NCBI GenBank assembly: GCA_902805545.1
Contig: CADCTD010000093.1
Location: 1 to 64,000 of the forward strand
DNA from: an uncultured Craurococcus sp.
GTDB taxonomy: Bacteria > Pseudomonadota > Alphaproteobacteria > Acetobacterales > Acetobacteraceae
Length of the DNA: 64,000 nt
Reading direction: 5' to 3'
Shown here: in pieces, positions 1 to 12,210 of the stretch
Layout: each line of letters starts with the position of its first letter
How positions within the stretch are numbered: position 1 is the first letter of the stretch
Notes under the pieces: generated by a model
What the model was told of the DNA's origin: nothing
Seen by the model: the letters and a program-made list of their open reading frames with translations, nothing else
Database searches by the model: none
Made by a program: the position numbers and the translations under genes

Positions 1-687
1 CTCCACCTGCGCCGGACGCGCCGGCTCGGCGAGGCGCGGCGCCTCCGCGGGCCGCGCCTCGGCGGGCCGCGCCTGCGTCGCCCGCGCCAGATCGACCAGC
101 GTCGGCCGCGGCGGCGCATCCACGGGCTTCGCCGCCGGCAGGGCGAGCCGCACCAGCGGCGGCGCCACCGGCTCCGGCGGCGGCAAGGGCAGGGCGGCGA
201 GACCAATGTCGGATACCGCCGGCACCTCGACCGGGGCCGGCGCCCGCGCCACCACCGTTGCGGCCACGGGGGCCGCCGCCACCGCCACCTGCACCACCGG
301 CTCCGCGACGCGCGGCAGCAGGGCGAGCGCCGTATTCCCCGCCGGCACTACCGGCTCGCGCGGCGCGAAGAGCGCGACCGGCCCGTCATAGGCGGCAACC
401 GCCGGCAGCCGCCGCTCCGCCTCGCTGGCGCGGACAAACTGCGCCGGCTGCATCGCCTCCAGCTCCGGCAGGTGCCGCTGGGCGACCGCGCGCAGCCGCT
501 CCGGCTCGTTCAGCCAGGCCCATTCCGCCTGCAGGGTCTGCGTCCGCGCCTCCGCCTCCTCGACCTTGCGGGCGATCGAGCGCAGCTCCCGGTCCATCAC
601 CGCGGCTTCGTGCTTGGTGCTGTAGACATGCATCCCGGCGCCGAGGAAGGCGACGAGGCAAAGCGAGGTGAAAGGGCGGAAGATCAT
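1..687 (-). CDS. ftsL: FtsL-like cell division protein (3' end outside window)
   Basis: The frame opens with ATG at 687, overlaps the rsmH stop by 4 nt (ATGA) and stays open to the window edge, 229 codons. Residues 5-22 form one hydrophobic segment (inner-membrane anchor). Residues 25-58 are a charged, coiled-coil-like stretch, followed by the motif [16 protein letters not shown] near residue 62, which is typical of alphaproteobacterial FtsL-like proteins. The rest is a long Ala/Pro/Val-rich tail. The family is a bitopic divisome protein acting with FtsB/FtsQ upstream of FtsI. The identity rests mainly on the topology and on the position directly after mraZ-rsmH, where ftsL is expected. The long Pro-rich tail is unusual, since classic FtsL is about 100-120 aa. 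Confidence 0.65.
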   Translation of the reverse strand, partial: MIFRPFTSLCLVAFLGAGMHVYSTKHEAAVMDRELRSIARKVEEAEARTQTLQAEWAWLNEPERLRAVAQRHLPELEAMQPAQFVRASEAERRLPAVAAYDGPVALFAPREPVVPAGNTALALLPRVAEPVVQVAVAAAPVAATVVARAPAPVEVPAVSDIGLAALPLPPPEPVAPPLVRLALPAAKPVDAPPRPTLVDLARATQARPAEARPAEAPRLAEPARPAQVE

Positions 688-1655
688 GCGGCGTCCCGGG
701 ATGCGACGGGGTGGTCGAGGGGCAGGCGTTCGATCGCGCGCAGCCGGGCGGACCGGGCGCGGGGATTGGCATCGGTCTCGGCCGGGCCGGGGCGCAGCGC
801 GCGCGGCGTCAGCAGGCGGAACCTGGGCGGCGCGGCCCGCCCGGCGAGCGAGGCCGGGTCATGCCGCGAGGCCCCGGCCTGGCGCCCGGCGGCACCCGCC
901 ATGAAGCGCTTCACCAGCCGGTCCTCGAGCGAATGGAAGGCGACGACGACGAGCCGCCCGCCCGGCGCCAGCAGCGCGGCCGCGGCGGCGAGCCCGCGCT
1001 CCACCTCGCCCAGCTCGTCATTCACCGCGAGGCGCAGCGCCTGGAAGCTCCGTGTCGCGCCGTCGATGCCGGACGGGTCGCGGGGGATGCAGCCGCGCAC
1101 CAGCTCGGCGAGCCGCGCCGTGGTGGTGATCGGCGCCTCGCGCCGCGCCGCGACGATCGCGCGCGCGATGCGCCTCGAGTAACGCTCTTCGCCCAGTTGA
1201 TAGAGCACGTCCGCCAGCTCCGACTCGTCCAGCGTGTTGACGAGGTCCGCAGCGGACTTCCCATGTTTCGACATCCGCATGTCAAGCGGCCCGTCGCCGC
1301 GGAAGGAGAATCCGCGCTCGGCATCGTCGAGCTGGAAGGAGGAGACGCCGAGGTCGAGCACCACGCCGTCGAGCAGCGTCACGTCGCGCGCCTCGAGCAG
1401 CGCCAGCATCTCGCCGAACCGCCCCTCGAGCAGGTGCAGCCGCCCCGGATGCCGCGCGGCGAGCGCCGCGCCGCGCGCGATCGCCTCCGGGTCGCGGTCG
1501 ATGGCGTAGAGGGTGCAGCGCGCTGCCTCGAGGATGGCGCCCGCATAGCCGCCGCCGCCGAAGGTGCCATCGCAATAGGCGCCGCCGTCGCGCGGGCCGA
1601 GCTGCTGCAGCACCTCGGCCAGCATCACCGGGACATGGCCGGGGAGGGCACTCAT
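684..1655 (-). CDS. rsmH: 16S rRNA (cytosine(1402)-N(4))-methyltransferase RsmH
   Basis: This protein of 323 aa has the family length. It methylates N4 of C1402 in the P site of 16S rRNA, using S-adenosylmethionine. The start reads [10 protein letters not shown], followed by the SAM-binding loop [14 protein letters not shown] (residues 29-42). [15 protein letters not shown] lies near residue 98, and the C-terminal hallmark [17 protein letters not shown] near residue 238. It overlaps mraZ upstream by 4 nt and the ftsL-like gene downstream by 4 nt, so the three are co-transcribed and probably translationally coupled, as in the usual mra/dcw cluster. Confidence 0.97.
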   Translation of the reverse strand: MSALPGHVPVMLAEVLQQLGPRDGGAYCDGTFGGGGYAGAILEAARCTLYAIDRDPEAIARGAALAARHPGRLHLLEGRFGEMLALLEARDVTLLDGVVLDLGVSSFQLDDAERGFSFRGDGPLDMRMSKHGKSAADLVNTLDESELADVLYQLGEERYSRRIARAIVAARREAPITTTARLAELVRGCIPRDPSGIDGATRSFQALRLAVNDELGEVERGLAAAAALLAPGGRLVVVAFHSLEDRLVKRFMAGAAGRQAGASRHDPASLAGRAAPPRFRLLTPRALRPGPAETDANPRARSARLRAIERLPLDHPVASRDAA

Positions 1656-2089
1656 ACGTCGCCCCCCTCGTCCTCGGCATCGAGCCGTGCCTCTTCCTCG
1701 GCGAAGGCGGCAGCGCTCCAGATCTCGAAATAGGCGCCGCGCCCGCTGAACTGCAGCTCGCCGTCGAAGCCCGCATGCTCGGCGAGCTCCTTCGGCATCA
1801 CCACGCGGCCGTCCGGGTCGAGGGTCAGGGTATGGATCTTGCCGACCAGCTTGCGCATCACCGACTGGTATTCCGCCGAGAGCTTGCTGAGCCCGGCCAC
1901 GCGGGCCTCCACCTCGGCCATGTAATCCGCCTTCGGCCAGACTTCGATGCAGCGATTGTGGCGGGACCGGCGGAGGATGATCTCCATGGCGCCAGGGCCG
2001 GCAAGCTGGCCGCGGAAGAGGGAAGGCACCGAAATGCGCCCCTTCTTCGCGTCGTACCCCCCACCCACGGTGCCTATGAACTCGGACAT
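1652..2089 (-). CDS. mraZ: Transcriptional regulator MraZ
   Basis: 145 aa with the two SpoVT/AbrB-like half-domains of Mra[16 protein letters not shown] (residues 14-28) and [19 protein letters not shown] (about 90-108). MraZ forms a ring-shaped multimer that binds direct repeats upstream of its own operon and represses the mra/dcw cluster. It is the first gene of the cluster and overlaps rsmH by 4 nt. A matching four-repeat array lies about 175-210 bp upstream (separate entry), which supports autoregulation. Confidence 0.97.
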   Translation of the reverse strand: MSEFIGTVGGGYDAKKGRISVPSLFRGQLAGPGAMEIILRRSRHNRCIEVWPKADYMAEVEARVAGLSKLSAEYQSVMRKLVGKIHTLTLDPDGRVVMPKELAEHAGFDGELQFSGRGAYFEIWSAAAFAEEEARLDAEDEGGDV

Positions 2090-2495
2090 CGCCCAGCGAC
2101 CGCCCCCCAGTGACCGCTTGTTGACTTGCCCTTCGGGGAGGATGCGCTCAGGGGCGTCTCCGGCCCCTGGGGATCAGCGGCCGGCGGGGCCCCCCGACCC
2201 CGCCGGCTCGCCCGACCATCCCGCTTTGGATCCCTCGCCCCCCCGAGCTTTGGACCCATCGTCGGGATGACTTGGGATAGCACGGGATTTCGTGGGACCA
2301 CAAGCGCGAATACCATTTCGGCCTACTAAATGCGGGCGACAAATTGCCCGATTCCTAAGGCCTTAGCGGCGCGTATCGTCACCGCATGAGAAATCATCTG
2401 CAATCGAAAGCAATATGTTATACTTACCCGGTTTGTTCTTTCCCCGCACCGTGCTTCCTGTGGACACCTTTGTGGATGAACCTGTGGGGAAAATG
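2090..2495. other. Non-coding region between rnpB and mraZ
   Basis: About 400 bp with no supportable ORF. It holds the leader and control region of mraZ, including the MraZ repeat array at 2263-2297. An AT-richer stretch at 2300-2440 is a reasonable place for the promoter, but I could not fix -35/-10 boxes with confidence. Three TGTGG-type words sit at 2459-2488, next to the 3' end of rnpB. Confidence 0.6.
2263..2297 (-). promoter_or_regulatory. MraZ box: four 10-bp-spaced repeats
   Basis: On the plus strand (C/T)GGGA occurs at 2263, 2273, 2283 and 2293, each separated by exactly 5 nt, so the units repeat every 10 bp on one helix face. Described MraZ operators are TGGGN repeats with 5-nt spacers upstream of mraZ, and enterobacterial versions have three. 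Here there are four. Relative to mraZ (minus strand) the repeats read TCCC(A/G), and they lie 174-208 bp upstream of the start codon, implying a long leader. The assignment combines the seen periodicity with known MraZ specificity. Confidence 0.72.
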
Positions 2496-2922
2496 CGCCA
2501 GGCAGCCTGTAAGCCGGGTTCTGTCCGCCCCCGGAATTCCGGGGACGAGGCGACCATTCCTCTGGGACGCGCCTCGCGGCGCGCCTCACGCGGCCAACCC
2601 GGGCGACGGGGCGGGAATGCCCCTGCGCCAGGTGGGCCGAAACCCACCCGCGCCGGTCGCCCCTATTCGGCCTTGCTCCCGATGGGGTTTGCCCTGCCGC
2701 CCCCGTTGCCGGGGGCGCGGTGCGCTCTTGCCGCACCGTTTCACCCTTGCCGGGCGGCCTCGCGGCGGCCCGGCGGTCTCTTCTCTGTGGCACTTTCCCT
2801 GAGGGCCGCCCCTTGCGGTTCGACCCCCGCCGGCCGTTGACCGGCATCGTATTCCCGTGGAGCCCGGACTTTCCTCCAGCACCGCCTCGCGGCGATGCCA
2901 GCGGCCGCCCAGCCACCTGACG
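2496..2922 (-). ncRNA. rnpB: RNase P RNA (bacterial type A)
   Basis: The catalytic RNA of RNase P, which removes 5' leaders from pre-tRNAs. On the minus strand the 5' part has the universal GGAGGAAAGTCCGGGCTCC (2862-2880). The central part has GGTGAAACGGTGCGG and AGAGGAATGGTCGCC. The 3' part has ACAGAACCCGGCTTACAG (about 2507-2524). P1 can be formed from 5' CAGGTGGCT (2911-2919) and 3' GGCTGCCTG (2499-2507), giving 9 pairs with G-U wobbles, which sets the ends to within a few bases. Size is about 425 nt. Confidence 0.95.
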
Positions 2923-2955
2923 CGGCGGCGTCATGCGCCCCCGGTCCGCCCCGCG

Positions 2956-3651
2956 TCAATCGCCTTCGGGCGCTGCCGGCGGAATCATCGCCGCGACCGC
3001 CGCCAGCCGCGCCAGGCAGCCGGCATCGGCGACGCCATCCACCCGCTCCGGCCGCCAGCGCCGCTGGAAGGCGGTGAGCAGCAGGGGCAGCGGCAGGTCG
3101 CCCCGGTAGCCGATGGCCTCCAGCAGCGCCTCCGGCCGCGCCTGCGCGGGCATGGCGGCCACCCCGGGCCAGAGCCCGACGCCGTTCGCCGCCAGGCCCT
3201 CCCAGTCGAAGAGCTCCCCCGGGTCCTGCTTGCGGTCCGGCGCCACGTCGCTGTGCCCGACCACATCCCAGGGCGCGATCGGGTGCCGCGCCAGGACCTC
3301 GAGGCAAAGGTCGCAGACGGCGGCCATCTGCAGGGCGGGGAAGGGGCGATACCCCCATTCATGCCCCGGATTGACGATCTCGATGCCGATGCTGCGGTCG
3401 TTCAGCCCCTGCCGCCCGCGCCAGTGGGAGATGCCCGCATGCCAGGCCCTGCGCTCCTCCGGCACCAGGCGGAAGACCGTGCCGTCCTCCTCCACCACGT
3501 AATGCGAGGAGACCCTGGCCGCCGGGTCCCTGAGCCGCTCGATCGCCGCCGTCCCACTCTGCATCCCCGTGTAGTGGAGCAGCAGGATGTCGACCGGCAG
3601 GCCCGCCGGCCGCGCATCCTGGTTGGGACTCGGCGCCTCGATTGTCCTCAG
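2956..3651 (-). CDS. N-acetylmuramoyl-L-alanine amidase, AmpD/AmiD-like (start codon unclear)
   Basis: A zinc amidase of the Amidase_2 family that cleaves the MurNAc-L-Ala bond during cell-wall recycling. Seen: SSHYVVEEDGTVFRLVPEE, AWHAGISHWRG, GIEIVNPGHEWGYRPFP and VVGHSDVAPDRKQDPG, whose His and Asp are zinc ligands. The first ATG (3564) would remove the conserved LLLHYTG segment that carries the first zinc-ligand His. That segment is encoded just upstream, in the same open frame, after PSPNQDARPAGLPVDI. No ATG, GTG or TTG occurs in frame between 3564 and about 3780. I extended to a CTG at 3651, which lies 8 nt after GGGAG and overlaps the previous gene's stop. There is no signal peptide, so the product is probably cytoplasmic (AmpD role). 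Confidence 0.85.
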   Translation of the reverse strand: MRTIEAPSPNQDARPAGLPVDILLLHYTGMQSGTAAIERLRDPAARVSSHYVVEEDGTVFRLVPEERRAWHAGISHWRGRQGLNDRSIGIEIVNPGHEWGYRPFPALQMAAVCDLCLEVLARHPIAPWDVVGHSDVAPDRKQDPGELFDWEGLAANGVGLWPGVAAMPAQARPEALLEAIGYRGDLPLPLLLTAFQRRWRPERVDGVADAGCLARLAAVAAMIPPAAPEGD

Positions 3652-4457
3652 AGCTTCCGCTCCCGCTTCACCCGGTCCCAGGCCGCGTTGATCTCGGCGA
3701 CCTTCTCCGTCGCCCGCTTGACGAACTCCGCCGGCACGCCGCGCGAGGCCAGGCTGTCCGGATGGTTCTCCCGCATCAGCCGCCGCCAGGCCTGGCGCAC
3801 CGCGTCATCGGGCGCATCCCGCGGCACGCCGAGGATGGTATAGGGGTCCGGCCCGCTCGGCGTGACCGCGGCGCCGGCGCGCGAGCTCTGACCGTCCCGC
3901 GCGCGTTCCCAGGCGGCTGCATCGAGGCCGAATCCGCGCTGCGCACCCTGCAGGAAGGCAAGCTCGGCCTTGGTCAGCGGCCCGTCCGCCCGGGCGATCT
4001 GGAACAGCGCCCCGAGCACGTCCTCCAGCATCCCCTTGTTGTCGGCGAAGCTCTCCCCGAGCTTCTCGGCGAAGGGCTCCGGCGGGTCGGCGCTGTCCCG
4101 CGCCTGGTCGAAGAGCGCCGCCACCTCCCGCAGGTTTTCGGGCGGGATGCGGAACAGGCGCTTGAAGGCGTCGATCTCCTCGCGCTTCACCGGCCCGTCG
4201 CATTTGGCGAGCTTGGCGGCCAGCACGACGACGGTGATGGCAAAAAGCTGCTCCTTGCTGCCGAGCAGCGCCGCCGCATCGGCCGCCTGCCGCACCGCGG
4301 AGCGCCCGAGCAGCGCGCCGAAGGGGTTGCCCGCGCCGCGCCCGCCCTGGTCCGCCGCATGGCCGAGCGCCGCCCCGACCACGGCGCCGAGCGGCCCGCC
4401 GGTCATGAATCCCGTCACCCCGCCGATGATCTTGCCCCAGAGGGTCAAGCGCCGCAC
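3648..4457 (-). CDS. DjlA-like protein: TerB-like domain plus C-terminal J domain
   Basis: 269 aa. Residues 8-36 are a Gly/Ala-rich segment (KIIGGVTGFMTGGPLGAVVG), possibly membrane-associating. Residues about 68-175 are a helical TerB-like domain with two acidic repeats (KCDGPVKREEID and RADGPLTKAELAF). The C-terminal 60-70 residues are a DnaJ domain: DPYTILGVPRDAP and the HPD tripeptide in RENHPDS. The J domain would stimulate a DnaK-type chaperone. The order differs from a classic DnaJ, with no Gly/Phe or zinc-finger region, and matches the DjlA/TerB-DnaJ family. The adjacent amidase is probably co-transcribed, because their ends overlap or nearly touch. Confidence 0.9.
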   Translation of the reverse strand: MRRLTLWGKIIGGVTGFMTGGPLGAVVGAALGHAADQGGRGAGNPFGALLGRSAVRQAADAAALLGSKEQLFAITVVVLAAKLAKCDGPVKREEIDAFKRLFRIPPENLREVAALFDQARDSADPPEPFAEKLGESFADNKGMLEDVLGALFQIARADGPLTKAELAFLQGAQRGFGLDAAAWERARDGQSSRAGAAVTPSGPDPYTILGVPRDAPDDAVRQAWRRLMRENHPDSLASRGVPAEFVKRATEKVAEINAAWDRVKRERKL

Positions 4458-4880
4458 CCCTTGCTCTCGCCCTAGCCTCTACCACGCCGGGACGGCCGGG
4501 GAGAGGCCCCGCAAGTCCGCAAGATGGGTTGCCCCGAGCCGGCGCGAAAGGTTGACCGCCACCCCCATCCGCCCCAGCCTTCGCGCTGACGGGCGACCGG
4601 GCCGATTCGGCACCCGCCCTCGCTGGTACCTTCCCGGTCACAACCAGCGATGTGCACCCCCGCGCGCTCGCCGCTGCGGTATTGGCAGCAGCAGCCGGCT
4701 CCTCGCCATGCGAGTCGCGGCAGTTCTTCATGACGAAGACTAGACGAGTGGCAATCAATATTGAGTCTGCCGACTCGGAGACTGTCACCGGAATTGCTCG
4801 CGATACCGAGAGTTCCAGGGCAGCCTGGCTGTTGACTGTCGCTGTTCCTCACTGGGCCAACCGCCACCCGGGACCCTGCT
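4458..4880. other. Intergenic region without a supportable gene
   Basis: About 420 bp between the J-domain gene and marR, both on the minus strand. The part at 4730-4860 is clearly less GC-rich than its surroundings. A short plus-strand frame from 4652 runs antisense into the marR coding end and has no homology I recognise. I see no clear hairpin or RNA gene. Confidence 0.5.
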
Positions 4881-5390
4881 TCACAGCGTCGCCGCCGCCC
4901 GCGAGGCCTGGTCGTAGAAGCCCGAGAGCGTCCGCAGCAGCCGCGCCGCTTCCGAGAGCGCCGCGCCCGGCGGCCCGTCCTCCTGCACCGCCCCCGCCAG
5001 CAGCCTTTCCCTGACCTCGGCATAGCGGGCGCAGAGCGCCGCCCCCTCGGCCGTCGCCGCCACCAGCTTCTCCTTGCCCTGCCGGCTCGTCGTCACCAGC
5101 CCGGCGCCTTCGAGCTTGCGGATGGCATAGGTGGCGATATGCGCATCCTCGATGCCGAGCGCGAGCAGGATCTCCGCCTGCCGCTTCGCCCGCCCGCGAT
5201 GGTGGACGGTGTGCAGGACCAGCACCTCGACCGGCGACAGCCCCGCCGCCCCCGCCGCCGCCGCGCAGAGCACCATCCAGCGCTGGAAGGCATGCCCGGC
5301 GAGGATCAGCCCGTACTCCACCTCCGACAGCCCCGGCGAGGCGCCGGCAGCGAGATGCGCGGAGGAGACGACGGGGCGGGGTTCGGCCAT
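4881..5390 (-). CDS. MarR-family transcriptional regulator
   Basis: 169 aa with a winged helix-turn-helix. LSPVEVLVLHTVHHRG, then RQAEILLALGIEDAHIATYAIRKLEGAGLVTTSRQGKEKLV, make up the recognition helix and wing (about residues 50-105). The last part is the helical dimerisation region. The first ATG at 5390 gives the normal family length. It is divergent from the hydantoinase gene across 99 bp holding a TTGAC...GTCAA palindrome, so it probably regulates itself and the hydantoinase. The ligand is unknown. Confidence 0.88.
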   Translation of the reverse strand: MAEPRPVVSSAHLAAGASPGLSEVEYGLILAGHAFQRWMVLCAAAAGAAGLSPVEVLVLHTVHHRGRAKRQAEILLALGIEDAHIATYAIRKLEGAGLVTTSRQGKEKLVAATAEGAALCARYAEVRERLLAGAVQEDGPPGAALSEAARLLRTLSGFYDQASRAAATL

Positions 5391-5399
5391 GCGCGAACA

Positions 5400-5425
5400 T
5401 TGACAAAATATCGATAAATCGTCAA
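5400..5425. promoter_or_regulatory. Palindrome in the marR/hydantoinase divergent promoter
   Basis: A 26-bp imperfect palindrome with TTGAC (5400-5404) and GTCAA (5421-5425) as outer arms and ATCGAT (5410-5415) exactly at its centre. It is strongly AT-rich in a 70% GC context. Each outer arm resembles a -35 box, one per strand, so a repressor bound here would block both directions. MarR proteins bind such 20-28 bp palindromes, so MarR (4881-5390) is the likely ligand. This is an inference. Confidence 0.55.
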
Positions 5426-5489
5426 CGAGATGGCGGCGGCCTTGCGCGGCAGGCGAGGGGGCGCCATCACGGCGCGAACGGAGGCGATC

Positions 5490-9154
<3,665 letters not shown>

Positions 9155-9155
<1 letters not shown>

Positions 9156-11980
9156 TGCGCCGCCTCGCGGCCATCCTCGTCCCCCTGCTGGCGCTGCTCG
9201 GCGCCGCGCTCTGGGTCGGCCCCCGCCTGCTCGACTGGGAGCCCTACCGCGCGCAGCTCGCCGAGATCGCCAGCACCCAGCTCGGCCGCCCGGTGACGCT
9301 CGGCGGCCGGATCACCCTGACGCTGCTGCCCCAGCCGCGCGTCGAGGCCGCCGCCGTCGCCATCGGCTCCAACAATGACGGGCTGACCATCACGGCGCGG
9401 GCCATGCGCCTCCGCCTCGACCTCGCCAGCCTGGTCTCCGGCCGGCTGGAGCCGCGCGAGATCGCGCTCGTCGGCGGCGAGATCACCATGCCCTGGCCGC
9501 CGACCGCCCTGCCGAGCCTCCGCCCGCCGCCATGGCTCTCCGCCCTCGATGCCCGCCTCGAGGATTGCCGCCTGAGGCTCGGCGGCCTGCAATTCGAGGC
9601 CCTCAACGCCCGCCTGCAGACCGGCGCCGCGGCCGAGGCGCTGAGCGCGGAAGGCACGCTCGCCTGGCGCGGCTATGCCATCCGCTTCGCCGGCCAGCTC
9701 GGCCGCGCCGGCTTCGACGGCATCGCCCCGCTCGACCTCTCCCTCGCCCTGGCCGGCTCGACGCTGACGGCCCGCGGCGTCCTTGCCTCGGACGGCTTCG
9801 ACGGGCGGATGGAATCCGCCGGCCCCGACCTCTCCCTCCTGCTGCCTGCCCCGCCGGTCGCCTTCCGCGCCACCGGCCGTCTCACCGTCGCCGCCGATCT
9901 CTTCGCCGCCGATGACCTCTCCATCGACCTCGCCGGCCAGCCCGCCCGCGGCGCCGCCACCCTCCGCCTCGCGCCGGAATCCCGGCTCGACATCGCGCTC
10001 GCCGCCGGCCGGCTCGACCTCGATGCCTGGTTCGCCGCTCTCCGCCAGACCCGCGGCACCACCCGCGCGCTGCCGCTCCCGGTCAGCATCGACCTCTCGG
10101 CGGAGGCGACCGGCTTCGGCGGCATCCCGCTGCGGCGGCTCCGCGGCGGCTTCTTCCTCGAGGGCGACCGCCTGACCCTCTCCGACGTCTCGGCGCTGCT
10201 CCCTGGCGAGATGCAGCTCGAGGTCGCCGGCGCCACCGCCGGCCCGCGCGTGGAGCTGGCCGTGCAGTTCGCCGGCCAGGCCCTGCGCGAGACGCTGACC
10301 GCCCTCGGCCTGCCGCTCGCCGGCACGGACCCCGCCCGCCTTCACTCGGCGGAAGGCCGCCTCCGCCTCGCGCTCGAGAACGGCCAGGCCACCCTCTCCG
10401 ACATCGCCGCGACCGTGGACGAGACCCGGGTGACGGGGGCCGGCTCGCTCCGTCTCGGCGGCGCCCGGCCGCAGGTCGGCCTCGGCCTCGCCCTCGACCG
10501 GCTCGACCTCGACGGGCTGCTGCCCGATGCCGCCGGTCTCGGCCCCATCGACCTCAACCTCCGCCTCGCCGCCGACCGCCTCTCCTGGCGGCAGCTCGCC
10601 GCCGAGCGCGCGACGCTCGACGCCACCATCGAGGACGGCAGGCTCGCCCTCCGCCGCCTCGCCTTCCGCCTCGGCGAGCTGGACCTCGCCGCCTCCGGCT
10701 CCGCCCAGCTCACCCCCTCGCTCCGCGTGCCCGACCTGACGCTGGAAGCCAGCGGCCCCAACGCCGCCATCCTCGCGCCGCTCCTGCCGTCCGGCTGGGC
10801 GCCGCTGCTCGGCCAGCCCATCGCGCTGCGCCTCTCCGGCGGCGGCCCGCCGGAGGCGGTGGCGCTCAGGGCCGAGGGCGATCTCGGCAGCCTCCGGATC
10901 GAGACCGCGGCGACGCTCGATGCCCGCGCCCGCCGCGGCACCGGCACGCTCACGCTCCGCCACCCGGGCGCCCCGCGCCTCCTGGCCCTGCTCTCGGGCG
11001 CCGATGTGACGGACTGGCTGGGGGAGGGGTCCTTCTCGCTGATCGCCAGCCTCGCGGGCCAGCTCGGCGGCACCCCCACGCTGACCGCCGACCGCTTCGA
11101 CCTCGTTGCCGGAACGCTCCGCCTGCGCAGCCAGCTCGCCCTCGCCCTCGCCACGCCCCGGCCGCGCCTCACCGGCCGCATCGCGGCAGAGCGCCTGCCC
11201 CTGCCGACGCCCGCGCTTCGCGGCGCTGCCCCCCTCGGCCTCGACCGCCTCGCCCTGCTGGATGCGGATCTCGCCCTCGAGGCCGCCCGCCTCGAGCCTC
11301 TCGGCTGGACCCCGCTCGACGCCGTCTCCACTGCGCTGAGGCTGGAGGCCGGCACCCTCCGTCTCGACAACCTCCAGGCTCGGCTCGCCGGCGGCGCCCT
11401 GCGCGCCAGCCTGCGCATCGAGGGCGCCGCCAGCCCGCCCCGCCTCGCCCTCGACGCGATGCTCGACGACGCCACGATCGGCGAGCCGCTCCTCGGCCTG
11501 CCCCTCGACCTCGGCGCCGGACGGGTGCAGGCCGAGGCCGCCCTCCGCGCCACCGGCCACAGCATGGCGGCGCTGGCCGCGACCATCAGCGGCCAGGCCG
11601 CGGTCACCATCCATGACGGCATGCTGATCGGCGCCGATCTCGCCGCGCTGGGGGCGGCCGCCGCCTCGCCCACCCCCGACCAGGCCCTCCGCGCCGCGCT
11701 GGCCGGCGGCGCCACCGCCTTCGAGCGGCTGGAGGCGAAGGCGAGCCTTGCCGAAGGCCGCATCGCCCTCTCCTCCGCAAGCCTCGCAACCGAGGGCGGC
11801 GGCGCGGCGACGGCGAGCGGCACCATCGACCTCGCCCGCCTCGCCCTCGACCTCCGCCTCGCCGCCCGTCCCGTCGCCGAGGCGCCGGAGATCGCGCTCC
11901 GCCTCACCGGCCCGCTGGCCGAGCCACGCCGCCTGCCGGAGCTGGCGCCCTTCCTGCTCTGGCGCGCGGCGCGGCCCTAG
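9155..11980 (+). CDS. AsmA-family protein
   Basis: 941 aa. An N-terminal membrane anchor (residues 3-22, LAAILVPLLALLGAALWVG) is followed by the AsmA-type opening DWEPYRAQLAEIASTQLGRPVTLGG. Then comes a long periplasmic region rich in short alternating beta segments (LRLDLASL, LDLSLALAGSTLTARG). A final AsmA_2-like domain has the ISGQAAVTIHDGMLIGADLAALG pattern (about 805-830). Large AsmA-like proteins form bridge-like grooves thought to carry phospholipids between membranes. The start codon overlaps the hydantoinase stop (TGATG), so translation is probably coupled despite unrelated functions. Confidence 0.88.
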
Positions 11981-12026
11981 AGCAAACCCCGATCAGGTGG
12001 AAGCACCTGACCGGAGTAATCTGCTC
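11980..12026. repeat. Intergenic palindromic element at the AsmA gene end
   Basis: A nested inverted repeat starting on the stop codon. The outer arms are GAGCA (11980-11984) and TGCTC (12022-12026). The inner arms are TCAGGTG (11993-11999) and CACCTGA (12004-12010) with loop GAAG, extended to CCG/CGG with one mismatch. The layout (AGAGCA...CAGGTG-loop-CACCTG...TGCTC) resembles short palindromic elements dispersed between alphaproteobacterial genes. It could also act as a transcript-end hairpin, although no T-run follows. Confidence 0.6.
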
Positions 12027-12210
12027 GACCAGACAGCGGGATGGAGCCGGGTTCGGCGAGCCAGGTCGAACGGAAACCGCCCTGGCGAGGCCTGCCGCAT
12101 CCGATGCGGATGCCGATCCCGGCGGCGCCCGTCTGCAACCAACCGGATGGGATTTGTCCGGACCCGCCGCCTCGGCCACACTGCGCGCCGAGACCTGCCG
12201 AGGATCATCC

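Noticed and set aside
2148-2934. Several short frames across the rnpB region
   Set aside because: The sequence has the full conserved skeleton of RNase P RNA, so the frames are incidental.
4652-5014. Plus-strand frame with an apparent signal-like start
   Set aside because: It runs antisense into the marR coding end, has a Pro/Ala tail and no recognisable family or ribosome-binding site.
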